A program made the translations under genes and the position numbers. This document shows, one piece after another, positions 10,898 to 18,001 of a stretch of 64,000 nucleotides of DNA. The stretch is from Cladorhizidae sp. MBARI D1340-BT2 (lineage: Eukaryota; Porifera; Demospongiae; Poecilosclerida; Cladorhizidae): contig JAQNBH010000003.1 of the NCBI GenBank assembly GCA_028752905.1, forward strand, positions 40,237,354 through 40,301,353. Reading direction: 5' to 3'. The notes beneath the pieces are model-generated. The model had not been told where the DNA came from and did no database searches. It worked only from the letters and a program-made list of their open reading frames with translations. Position 1 is the first letter of the stretch. The number at the start of each line of letters is the position of its first letter.

Positions 10898-12375
10898 GTG
10901 TAGAAGTTGTTCCTGCAGTTTTCTGGGGTAGTCAAGTATTCTTTTCTCACACCCAGATCCGAACACAAGAACAAAAACTGCATTCTAGTACTGTTTGACA
11001 TTCCTGTGTGTAGAAAACCAACTACCAGGGCTCCAAACGAACTCACCGCTTGCTGGCGGTCAACAAAGTCGATGAGCGGATCCAGTTTGTTTGCCAACAA
11101 TGAGAAGTTTCCAACAATATCAGTGGACATCTGGGTGTAATTAGTCAAAAAGGTCTGGATTGTGTTAAACAGATCAGACACATCTTTTTCAGCGTATTCC
11201 TCTAGTTGTGTTTTCATAGTAAGATCGGTATTGTCAAATTCTCTTATCAGTGTTTCTATGTTATCAGACTGTGTCATCAGACGGTTACCACCGTGTACGG
11301 GAATGGACAGTATACGTTCTTTGACGTCCTTTTTATTGAACAGTGTGGCTAAAATTACCACCATTCTCACAGTGGCAGGTGTCCTGTGCTCTGGTTTGTC
11401 TTTGAGCATTCTCATCATTTTCGGCAACAACTCTTCATAGTCAGGCGATTCGAGTATTTTCTTCAGATCACCCTGTTTCATACCAATAGGTGCCAAGAGC
11501 AGATTTAAACTCCTGCTCAACTGTGGTATGTCTGGTAACACGAGATCACTGTTTTTATGTTCTCTGGTATTCCGCATCCTGTGTATGTGGTCGGAAGTGT
11601 GAATCAGCATGTCTGACAACATGTTGATGAGATAGTTGCCTATTCCAACATTGTGCATCATCATCACACTACCGTTGAACAGCAACACACCCATCAGATC
11701 GTGTGCTAAGCGTATCCAATTTTCAATAGACATACTTGCTACAGCATCCTTTGTGTCGGGAAAAATACGCATGTTGGTTATGTCGTTCGCCTTTTGAGCG
11801 AATGATAGCAAACATGTTCTGCACACCTTCACATTAAAGGACATATCCTTGTCTGTCATCTTTTTTATGACACCCTTCATCTCGTGTGTTTTCTGAATTA
11901 GCGTATCTAACGGCAGAGAGGACCATTTTTTTGGTAAATCAAACCTGCTTTCAAGACCCAGATCGATCAACAACTGTATGTAAGCCTTGATCAGTTCTTC
12001 TTGTTGTTTTTCTGTAAAAAGCATTTTGTTTATGTCGGTAGAAGAAGCCTTTTCGAACTGTTGCCACATCTCTTCCAATGACACGGGCCCGGGTGACTCT
12101 ACGGTTCCCCCGCTCACCGTGTCCACGAACGGGTGTGTTTCCAACTCCGCTTCTGACTCCAAGTGACTGAGTTCTTCATCGGACCGGTTCAAATGGTGTG
12201 CTATTTTAGATGTTAAAGAATGTCCCACCATTTTTGCAGTCTGTTCTATTGTGTGCAAAGCAATGGGGCCTATTTTTTTAAACACTGGAATGAATACTCC
12301 TGTGACAGACCTGCTGGCCAACTTGGCTGCTATTGGAAGCAACGCCCCTACCGCACTTGCGATCACTGTTGCCAT
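10894..12375 (-). CDS. Unknown viral protein, 493 aa, with hydrophobic N-terminus
   Basis: An intact frame opens the minus-strand block 493 > 1331 > ~535 aa. The first 35 residues (beginning MATVIASAVGALLPIAAKLA) form a hydrophobic or amphipathic segment like membrane-active ends of minor capsid proteins. An acidic, Pro/Ser-containing linker follows near residues 65-100, then a mostly helical body. The start is well placed: a palindromic TATATA-type box lies about 10-20 bp upstream (plus 12,383-12,392) and is shared with the divergent capsid-like gene. No family is recognised. Membrane activity is inference from composition only. Confidence 0.7.
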   Translation of the reverse strand: MATVIASAVGALLPIAAKLASRSVTGVFIPVFKKIGPIALHTIEQTAKMVGHSLTSKIAHHLNRSDEELSHLESEAELETHPFVDTVSGGTVESPGPVSLEEMWQQFEKASSTDINKMLFTEKQQEELIKAYIQLLIDLGLESRFDLPKKWSSLPLDTLIQKTHEMKGVIKKMTDKDMSFNVKVCRTCLLSFAQKANDITNMRIFPDTKDAVASMSIENWIRLAHDLMGVLLFNGSVMMMHNVGIGNYLINMLSDMLIHTSDHIHRMRNTREHKNSDLVLPDIPQLSRSLNLLLAPIGMKQGDLKKILESPDYEELLPKMMRMLKDKPEHRTPATVRMVVILATLFNKKDVKERILSIPVHGGNRLMTQSDNIETLIREFDNTDLTMKTQLEEYAEKDVSDLFNTIQTFLTNYTQMSTDIVGNFSLLANKLDPLIDFVDRQQAVSSFGALVVGFLHTGMSNSTRMQFLFLCSDLGVRKEYLTTPENCRNNFYT

Positions 12376-12382
12376 TTTTATT

Positions 12383-12392
12383 TGGTCTCTTT
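12383..12392. promoter_or_regulatory. Shared TATA-like box between two divergent viral genes
   Basis: The 53-bp gap between the 493-aa gene (-) and the capsid-like gene (+) contains tttatatatg, which reads as a TATA-like element on both strands. It is 8-17 bp from one ATG and 37-46 bp from the other. A/T boxes of the same kind precede other viral starts (3968-3975, 4051-4058 on the minus strand, and about 2807-2817). Its use as a promoter is inferred. Confidence 0.4.
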
Positions 12393-12428
12393 ATATATGT
12401 TTTTTTTATTATTAAACAGACGAACGAC

Positions 12429-13631
12429 ATGGATCAAAACACGTTAGTCAACACAGAGCCCTCTTCGAACGAAAGTAGGCGTCATGGAACAGCAATTCAA
12501 GAGCACATATTGAACACGCACGGTGGACAAGCAGGGCTAGCCGGTGTCTTCTTTAGCAATGTATACGCTCCTTATCTAAAGGCTTCGTCGCCCGTTCTTG
12601 AAATGATATGGGCAGTTGTAGAAGCATCATCTTCAGCTGGGAGTTTACAGTTCGATTCCAGTACCACGTTTCATGTCCGTGAAGTTGCATGTCTTACATC
12701 TGCCGACATCATACAGATACAAACAGATGAGATCAGCATGACGTCTGGAACAGTTGAGATTCCTAGTTGGGTCTTGAACAGTGGTTTCTGGATCATGACA
12801 GATCGTCAGATAACAGGATACATATCCATTCAAATGAATGTCATAGACACAGGCGAAACGACAAACTATGTTTCCTACCCGAAGTACCCTGGCTTGGAAC
12901 TCGCAAAGGAGATCATACACAGTGTGGGACCGAATGAGATAATGGAAAACCACAAAGAGATGTACAGAACATGGTTTAGTTGTCTTTCCAGGGACAAACA
13001 AAAAAATATGGACGTTTTCTTAGGAAACCACACAGCGACACACGAATCAGAAGTAGTGTATCCACAAGATGAAGTGTGCAACCTGACAGCCCAGGAAGTC
13101 GGAAAAATCATAGATACCGAAATGGCTCCAGGTGTGGCCGATTCGATAGACCTGGCACACCCTGGCCATCTCAACCCTGCCCCGAAGACTTTTTCAGAGA
13201 CCCGATTTTTCAAAAGTGGAATTCAGGTTCCTTCTCCGAAGCACCCAAAGGCCTTGTTTTATGTTCCGTGTATGATTGACACATACCCCACCAGAGCGAT
13301 TCCAGGATTTGGAGGACACACAGGTGGTCGGACAGTAAAGTTATGTGTAGTACCAAAATCCAATTTTTACAAAATCACACCTGGTTCTGTTTCTCTGAGA
13401 TCCGAGATAACTATATACGACGTAGATGTGTTAAACAACGGTGGTGTTACGAAGCACAAACTAGCTCCATGTTTTGCAGTAAGCACAGCACAGGCTCTGC
13501 TGGTGTCTGGTAGTACGGTTGTTGGGGGTGAATTGAGGTCTGCTACAATGAGTCATGTGCAGATCGCGATTAGAAACGACCGTGTGAGGCCAACTTTGGA
13601 ACATGTACGTGAGTGTTTTCTGAGTCAGTAA
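12429..13631 (+). CDS. Putative double-jelly-roll major capsid protein-like, 400 aa
   Basis: The start is the ATG at 12,429 after the shared TATA box; the frame is intact. Two stretches read like landmarks of NCLDV-type double-jelly-roll capsid proteins. The first is the helix/strand block GLELAKEIIHSVGPNEIMEN followed by a Trp-containing helix and a Lys-rich turn, corresponding to the 'LI..V.L.IGG..I' region. The second, near residue 290, is LFYVPCMIDTYPTRAIPGF, like the 'L.IPL.F.F....G.ALP' strand of the second barrel. Four hundred residues is near the lower limit for two barrels. The resemblance is by pattern only; a structure prediction would decide. The 3' end and spacer are reused in the palindrome at 15,962-16,097. 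Confidence 0.45.
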   Translation: MDQNTLVNTEPSSNESRRHGTAIQEHILNTHGGQAGLAGVFFSNVYAPYLKASSPVLEMIWAVVEASSSAGSLQFDSSTTFHVREVACLTSADIIQIQTDEISMTSGTVEIPSWVLNSGFWIMTDRQITGYISIQMNVIDTGETTNYVSYPKYPGLELAKEIIHSVGPNEIMENHKEMYRTWFSCLSRDKQKNMDVFLGNHTATHESEVVYPQDEVCNLTAQEVGKIIDTEMAPGVADSIDLAHPGHLNPAPKTFSETRFFKSGIQVPSPKHPKALFYVPCMIDTYPTRAIPGFGGHTGGRTVKLCVVPKSNFYKITPGSVSLRSEITIYDVDVLNNGGVTKHKLAPCFAVSTAQALLVSGSTVVGGELRSATMSHVQIAIRNDRVRPTLEHVRECFLSQ

Positions 13632-13659
13632 AAAAAACTATAATCACTATCGCCTTTTC

Positions 13660-13720
13660 ACATCGTGGTCTCGCAAAAAAAACACAGCAAATTTGAATCG
13701 GTTACCACAGAAAAGCACTA
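13660..13720 (+). repeat. 61-nt spacer whose inverted copy is the loop of the 16-kb palindrome
   Basis: It lies between the capsid-like gene and the convergent truncated gene, preceded by a 36-37-nt stretch from agtcagtaaa to ccttttc. The same 61 nt recur inverted at 15,999-16,059 with two mismatches by eye, flanked there on both sides by inverted copies of the 36-nt stretch. Confidence 0.8.
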
Positions 13721-13931
13721 GCACGGCACTCTGATATTCACAGGCATAGCAATGTCAAACTTTTCATACACACCCGACCGGCTTAAATCTATGTTGTTTG
13801 AGGTGTTAATTCGGTCTCGGATTTCGGAGTACAAACGTATTTCGATACCACGTATCAGACCAGAAAAATTCGTCAGATTCAATTCCTGTGTCGATACACT
13901 AACCTCGATGTTTTCTACTTCTACTTTGGCC
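13718..13931 (-). pseudogene. Truncated viral gene, about 70 C-terminal codons
   Basis: A minus-strand frame with a protein-like C-terminus (ends NIRVPC, stop TAG at 13,718-13,720) runs into the boundary of the 370-bp repeat at 13,930-13,931 and has no good start before it. The repeat at this point is joined to other DNA in its other copies, so the gene probably lost its 5' part when the repeat was placed here. It is convergent with the capsid-like gene. Family unknown. Confidence 0.4.
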
Positions 13932-14301
13932 ACTCGGTGTTGCAAAAAAAAACATTACAGCTGTGTATGTGGTGCCATTCTTGTTTAAAACATCCGTGTT
14001 TTAGCCTCCCATTGTATTTTGTGTTTGTGTGCGTTGCCGTATTTGGGTTTTGGTTAGAGCACTTCTTGTTTAATTAGTGCCGTTTTTCGCATTCCATGAC
14101 AATCTGGTGTTGAAACATGAAAAGGGAGGGTTTTTTTTTAGACACCTGTTTCACCCTAAATACCACAAAAGGCCCGTATTTTTTAGGACGGTATTTTTCC
14201 AAACCGTATCATGTCGTATCTCTATACTTAATAAGAATAAATCATATCGAAAATAACAGATAGTGTACACATATGGTGTGTACACAACAGTAAAAAAAAA
14301 A
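13930..14301 (+). repeat. Viral 370-bp repeat A, copy 1
   Basis: This block recurs inverted at about 15,590-15,960 and direct at 16,098-16,467, with only a few differences (for example in a T tract near 14,135 and one base near 14,207). It has no convincing gene; short frames inside differ between copies. It contains a 9-bp perfect dyad, gtgtacaca-tatgg-tgtgtacac, at 14,263-14,285. Together with copy 2 it brackets the two-gene block 14,346-15,381. Confidence 0.85.
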
Positions 14302-14345
14302 AAAATACACAATGGTTTGTCTGACAACAAACACTTTTTGAAAAA

Positions 14346-14897
14346 ATGGCAGAGTTTGTTGAGTGTGATTTTGAAAAAAGCGAAATTGGAATCCGAACTT
14401 ATGAATTTCGACAAAAAATTCGTAAATTGGGAAAAACAGGCCCGGTGATATGCGGGTGGTGTGCCGGTGATGAGAAATTGACATACGCTGGTGATCAAAC
14501 ATCCCAAAAATTCGATCTCGAATGGACAAAGGGGTTGCCTGTTGCATTCCCAGGGAAGGTGTACAATTATGCATATTCTGGCGCGGTTTTACTGTTCGAC
14601 GAGAATGCAGATGTGCCTATTGCGTCTATAATAACCATGAAGACAGTATTAAAAAACAAAGGTTATCTTCTATCGTGTACCTCAGACCATGGTTACTGGG
14701 GTAAGTTAGAGTCTACTGTCATCCGGGTAGTGCCGTCTAACAAGGAGTACCCCGCTGGAAAATCGTACTTGACCATCTGTGCTGCCAACAATCAACAAAG
14801 GGCTAGGTATGTGCTAGCAGAGGATCTTGACGAGATCGAAAGAAAGAAAATGCCAATCACCAGAGGTGAAATGGGTCCCCGTGTTGAACTGTACTGA
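14346..14897 (+). CDS. Unknown viral protein, 183 aa
   Basis: An intact frame from ATG 14,346 (MAEFVECDFEKSEIGIRTYE). It contains a CGWC pair near residue 37, then an alternating hydrophobic/polar pattern suggesting beta structure and a Lys/Glu-rich end. CxxC could be a redox or half metal site, but no family is recognised. The gene is first of two plus-strand genes bracketed by inverted 370-bp repeats. A second copy, missing the first 67 codons, is on the other palindrome arm at 17,160-17,508. Confidence 0.65.
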   Translation: MAEFVECDFEKSEIGIRTYEFRQKIRKLGKTGPVICGWCAGDEKLTYAGDQTSQKFDLEWTKGLPVAFPGKVYNYAYSGAVLLFDENADVPIASIITMKTVLKNKGYLLSCTSDHGYWGKLESTVIRVVPSNKEYPAGKSYLTICAANNQQRARYVLAEDLDEIERKKMPITRGEMGPRVELY

Positions 14898-14913
14898 TTC
14901 CCAGACCGAACCT

Positions 14914-15381
14914 ATGACTAAAAACATGTGTGTTATTCACACCAATCGTGTATGTTTTTTTTCATACCACCCGTTTGACTGGTTGTATGGACCTGTTTTT
15001 GAATTCTCAACACAGCAATCAACGTTGTCTCTGTTCCGCCACACTGAACACACAATGGAACTACCGATCGATGAACACAGGTGCCCTCGATGTACCTCTT
15101 TGTGCACCTCGTCTGTTCCATCGGTTTTTGAAGGATCCGACAGGTTTACCTGGAACTGTAACACATGTGATCATGTCGAGGAAATTGTACAATTGCATCC
15201 TCCGATTCAGTCAGTGACAGACGCACGTGTCGCCAAATACTCTGAACTACCTGTGTTTGACTTGTATAAAATACCACACGGCAACTGCAATAAAACAACC
15301 GTGTCAAAAACAATTGTAGATGGGCAGCTATACTGGTTTTGTCTGGCATGTTCAAAAACACTGTGCAATCGTAAAACATAG
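14914..15381 (+). CDS. Zinc-ribbon protein, possible viral transcription factor
   Basis: The start is uncertain: ATG 14,914 (MTKNMCVIHTNRV), or the later ATG 15,055 just before the ribbon. The conserved core is CPRC, about 30 residues, then CNTC (TWNCNTCDHVEEIVQ), a classic four-cysteine zinc ribbon like those of RNA polymerase subunits and TFIIS-type factors. A further C...CxxC set lies near the C-terminus (GNCNKT and FCLACSKTLC). In an NCLDV-like genome with RPB1 and a D6/D11-like helicase, a transcription role is plausible but inferred. A second, nearly identical copy is on the other arm of the palindrome. Confidence 0.6.
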   Translation: MTKNMCVIHTNRVCFFSYHPFDWLYGPVFEFSTQQSTLSLFRHTEHTMELPIDEHRCPRCTSLCTSSVPSVFEGSDRFTWNCNTCDHVEEIVQLHPPIQSVTDARVAKYSELPVFDLYKIPHGNCNKTTVSKTIVDGQLYWFCLACSKTLCNRKT

Positions 15382-15589
15382 AAAACACATAGCTGTAAAC
15401 GTGGTACACAACAGGTCTGTATCTTTAATTGACACCAACACCGGTATGGTGTGGTGTGATCACACATGTAAACACACAGAAGATCGGGAATTGCCGACTT
15501 GACACATAAAGAACTGTTTTTTTTTTAACCAAAAACCATTTGCTGATCACCATGTGAGAACACGTGTACACATATATTGTGTATCTGTT

Positions 15590-15960
15590 GTTTTTTTTAC
15601 TGTTGTGTACACACCATATGTGTACACTATCTGTTATTTTCGATATGATTTATTCTTATTAAGTATAGAGATACGACATGATACGGTTTGGAAAAATACC
15701 GTCCTAAAAAATACGGGCCTTTTGTGGTATTTAGGGTGAAACAGGTGTCTAAAAAAAAACCCTCCCTTTTCATGTTTCAACACCAGATTGTCATGGAATG
15801 CGAAAAACGGCACTAATTAAACAAGAAGTGCTCTAACCAAAACCCAAATACGGCAACGCACACAAACACAAAATACAATGGGAGGCTAAAACACGGATGT
15901 TTTAAACAAGAATGGCACCACCTACACAGCTGTAATGTTTTTTTTTGCAACACCGAGTGG
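15590..15960 (-). repeat. Viral 370-bp repeat A, copy 2 (inverted)
   Basis: Reverse complement of 13,930-14,301, ending at ccgagtgg at 15,960. It closes the A-genes-A' unit whose two genes lie at 14,346-15,381. The 15,382-15,590 spacer before it holds only T tracts and another gtgtaca-type word near 15,563. The 23-nt dyad is at about 15,606-15,628. Confidence 0.85.
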
Positions 15961-15961
15961 T

Positions 15962-16097
15962 TAGTCAGTAAAAAAACTATAATCACTATCGCCTTTTCTA
16001 GTGCTTTTCGGTGGTAACCGATTCAAATTTGCTGGGTTTTTTTTGCGAGACCACGATGTGAAAAGGCGATAGAGATTATAGTTTTTTTACTGACTAA
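15962..16097. repeat. Stem-loop core of the viral palindrome
   Basis: Two 36-nt arms (agtcagtaaa...ccttttc and its inverse, one mismatch) enclose a 61-nt loop at 15,999-16,059. Both arms and loop derive from the end and 3' spacer of the capsid-like gene (13,623-13,720), with the loop reversed relative to that locus. No gene is present. Confidence 0.8.
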
Positions 16098-16467
16098 CCA
16101 CTCGGTGTTGCAAAAAAAAACATTACAGCTGTGTATGTGGTGCCATTCTTGTTTAAAACATCCGTGTTTTAGCCTCCCATTGTATTTTGTGTTTGTGTGC
16201 GTTGCCGTATTTGGGTTTTGGTTAGAGCACTTCTTGTTTAATTAGTGCCGTTTTTCGCATTCCATGACAATCTGGTGTTGAAACATGAAAAGGGAGGGTG
16301 TTTTTTTAGACACCTGTTTCACCCTAAATACCACAAAAGGCCCGTATTTTTTAGGACGGTATTTTTCCAAACCGTTTCATGTCGTATCTCTATACTTAAT
16401 AAGAATAAATCATATCGAAAATAACAGATAGTGTACACATATGGTGTGTACACAACAGTAAAAAAAA
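16098..16467 (+). repeat. Viral 370-bp repeat A, copy 3
   Basis: Direct copy of 13,930-14,301 beginning ccactcgg at 16,098. The dyad gtgtacaca-tatgg-tgtgtacac is near 16,433-16,455. It is the right-arm partner of copy 2 around the palindrome centre. Confidence 0.85.
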
Positions 16468-16675
16468 AACAGATACACAATATATGTGTACACGTGTTCT
16501 CACATGGTGATCAGCAAATGGTTTTTGGTTAAAAAAAAAACAGTTCTTTATGTGTCAAGTCGGCAATTCCCGATCTTCTGTGTGTTTACATGTGTGATCA
16601 CACCACACCATACCGGTGTTGGTGTCAATTAAAGATACAGACCTGTTGTGTACCACGTTTACAGCTATGTGTTTT

Positions 16676-17143
16676 CTATGTTTTACGATTGCACAGTGTT
16701 TTTGAACATGCCAGACAAAACCAGTATAGCTGCCCATCTACAATTGTTTTTGACACGGTTGTTTTATTGCAGTTGCCGTGTGGTATTTTATACAAGTCAA
16801 ACACAGGTAGTTCAGAGTATTTGGCGACACGTGCGTCTGTCACTGACTGAATCGGAGGATGCAATTGTACAATTTCCTCGACATGATCACATGTGTTACA
16901 GTTCCAGGTAAACCTGTCGGATCCTTCAAAAACCGATGGAACAGACGAGGTGCACAAAGAGGTACATCGAGGGCACCTGTGTTCATCGATCGGTAGTTCC
17001 ATTGTGTGTTCAGTGTGGCGGAACAGAGACAACGTTGATTGCTGTGTTGAGAATTCAAAAACAGGTCCATACAACCAGTGAAACGGGTGGTATGAAAAAA
17101 AACATACACGATTGGTGTGAATAACACACATGTTTTTAGTCAT
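16676..17143 (-). CDS. Zinc-ribbon protein, second (inverted) copy
   Basis: Mirror copy of the gene at 14,914-15,381 on the right palindrome arm. It keeps both ribbon cysteine pairs (CPRC, CNTC) and the C-terminal CxxC set. One substitution is seen near the N-terminus (FHW here, FDW in the other copy). The frame is intact. Confidence 0.6.
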   Translation of the reverse strand: MTKNMCVIHTNRVCFFSYHPFHWLYGPVFEFSTQQSTLSLFRHTEHTMELPIDEHRCPRCTSLCTSSVPSVFEGSDRFTWNCNTCDHVEEIVQLHPPIQSVTDARVAKYSELPVFDLYKIPHGNCNKTTVSKTIVDGQLYWFCLACSKTLCNRKT

Positions 17144-17159
17144 AGGTTCGGTCTGGGAA

Positions 17160-17508
17160 TCAGTACAGTTCAACACGGGGACCCATTTCACCTCTGGTGA
17201 TTGGCATTTTCTTTCTTTCGATCTCGTCAAGATCCTCTGCTAGCACATACCTAGCCCTTTGTTGATTGTTGGCAGCACAGATGGTCAAGTACGATTTTCC
17301 AGCGGGGTACTCCTTGTTAGACGGCACTACCCGGATGACAGTAGACTCTAACTTACCCCAGTAACCACGGTCTGAGGTACACGATAGAAGATAACCTTTG
17401 TTTTTTAATACTGTCTTCATGGTTATTATAGACGCAATAGGCACATCTGCATTCTCGTCGAACAGTAAAACCGCGCCAGAATATGCATAATTGTACACCT
17501 TCCCTGGG
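17160..17508 (-). pseudogene. 5'-truncated second copy of the 183-aa gene
   Basis: Mirror copy of 14,549-14,897. The first 67 codons, including the CGWC motif, are absent because the palindrome breaks at 17,508 and continues into an inverted piece of the ~535-aa gene. One residue differs from the full copy (Arg for His in SDxGYWG). A frame stays open across the joint but begins in antisense material, so it is not a sensible start. Confidence 0.7.
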
Positions 17509-18001
17509 TCTGTTGTTGAGCAAAACACAGTTACCCAATCAAGCTCCTGGAAATAACAGAGAATCAAGGTTGTACGCGTATCTCAGAGTGTGTTTGGGTT
17601 TTGATCAGTGTACAAATGCCGTGCTGATCAATGCTACTCATGCCATCTTCAATGGACGTGAACAAGCCTTTAAATTTCTCAGAGGTGTCATGACACGGTG
17701 CGGATCAGCCGATGCACATATAGGAATAGGTGACTACATAAACGTAGACAACTTGCAGTTTAACAACATTACTCTTGCAAACTATGAAATGCCAGAAGTA
17801 TGGCCTTCGCCGAATTCGACAAATATTGCCAATGCAGCGCCGGATGATTATGCTGTCAAAGCGCAGACCTGCGGTACAATCGGTCGTTTCGTCCAATGGT
17901 TGGGGACTCCTCACTTTCAGTTATTTTTCATACAGGCCACTTTAAAGCAGTTACAACACGTGATATTGAAAACAGCCGCAGACCATGCCGGTGCTGCCCT
18001 G
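17507..18001 (+). pseudogene. Inverted 495-bp duplicate of the ~535-aa gene's 3' half
   Basis: Reverse complement of 5,351-5,845 (position sum 23,352 throughout), so the encoded segment now reads on the plus strand. I see no difference between the copies in the stretches compared. It is fused at its left to the truncated 183-aa gene with 1-2 bp of shared sequence, and at its right to RPB1 at 18,001/18,002. It has neither its own start nor its C-terminus, and must be a relic or rearrangement by-product. Confidence 0.85.

Larger units (their letters stand above)
14549..17508. repeat. 2.96-kb viral palindrome centred near 16,029
   Basis: Positions p and q with p+q close to 32,057 are complementary from 14,549/17,508 inward, so two arms of about 1.45 kb face each other around a 61-nt loop (15,999-16,059). 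The arms differ by only a few bases, including one amino-acid change in the zinc-ribbon gene (Asp/His) and one in the 183-aa gene (His/Arg). It could be a head-to-head genome-end junction as in hairpin-ended viral DNA, a template-switch rearrangement, or an assembly artefact. Confidence 0.85.

Noticed and set aside
14151..14507. Tyr/Phe-rich minus-strand frame in repeat A (also at 15,554-15,739)
   Set aside because: Frame is not preserved equally in the three repeat copies and crosses the repeat edge.
17917..18001. C-terminal tail of the RPB1 frame
   Set aside because: Antisense translation of the inverted ~535-aa gene piece, not polymerase sequence.
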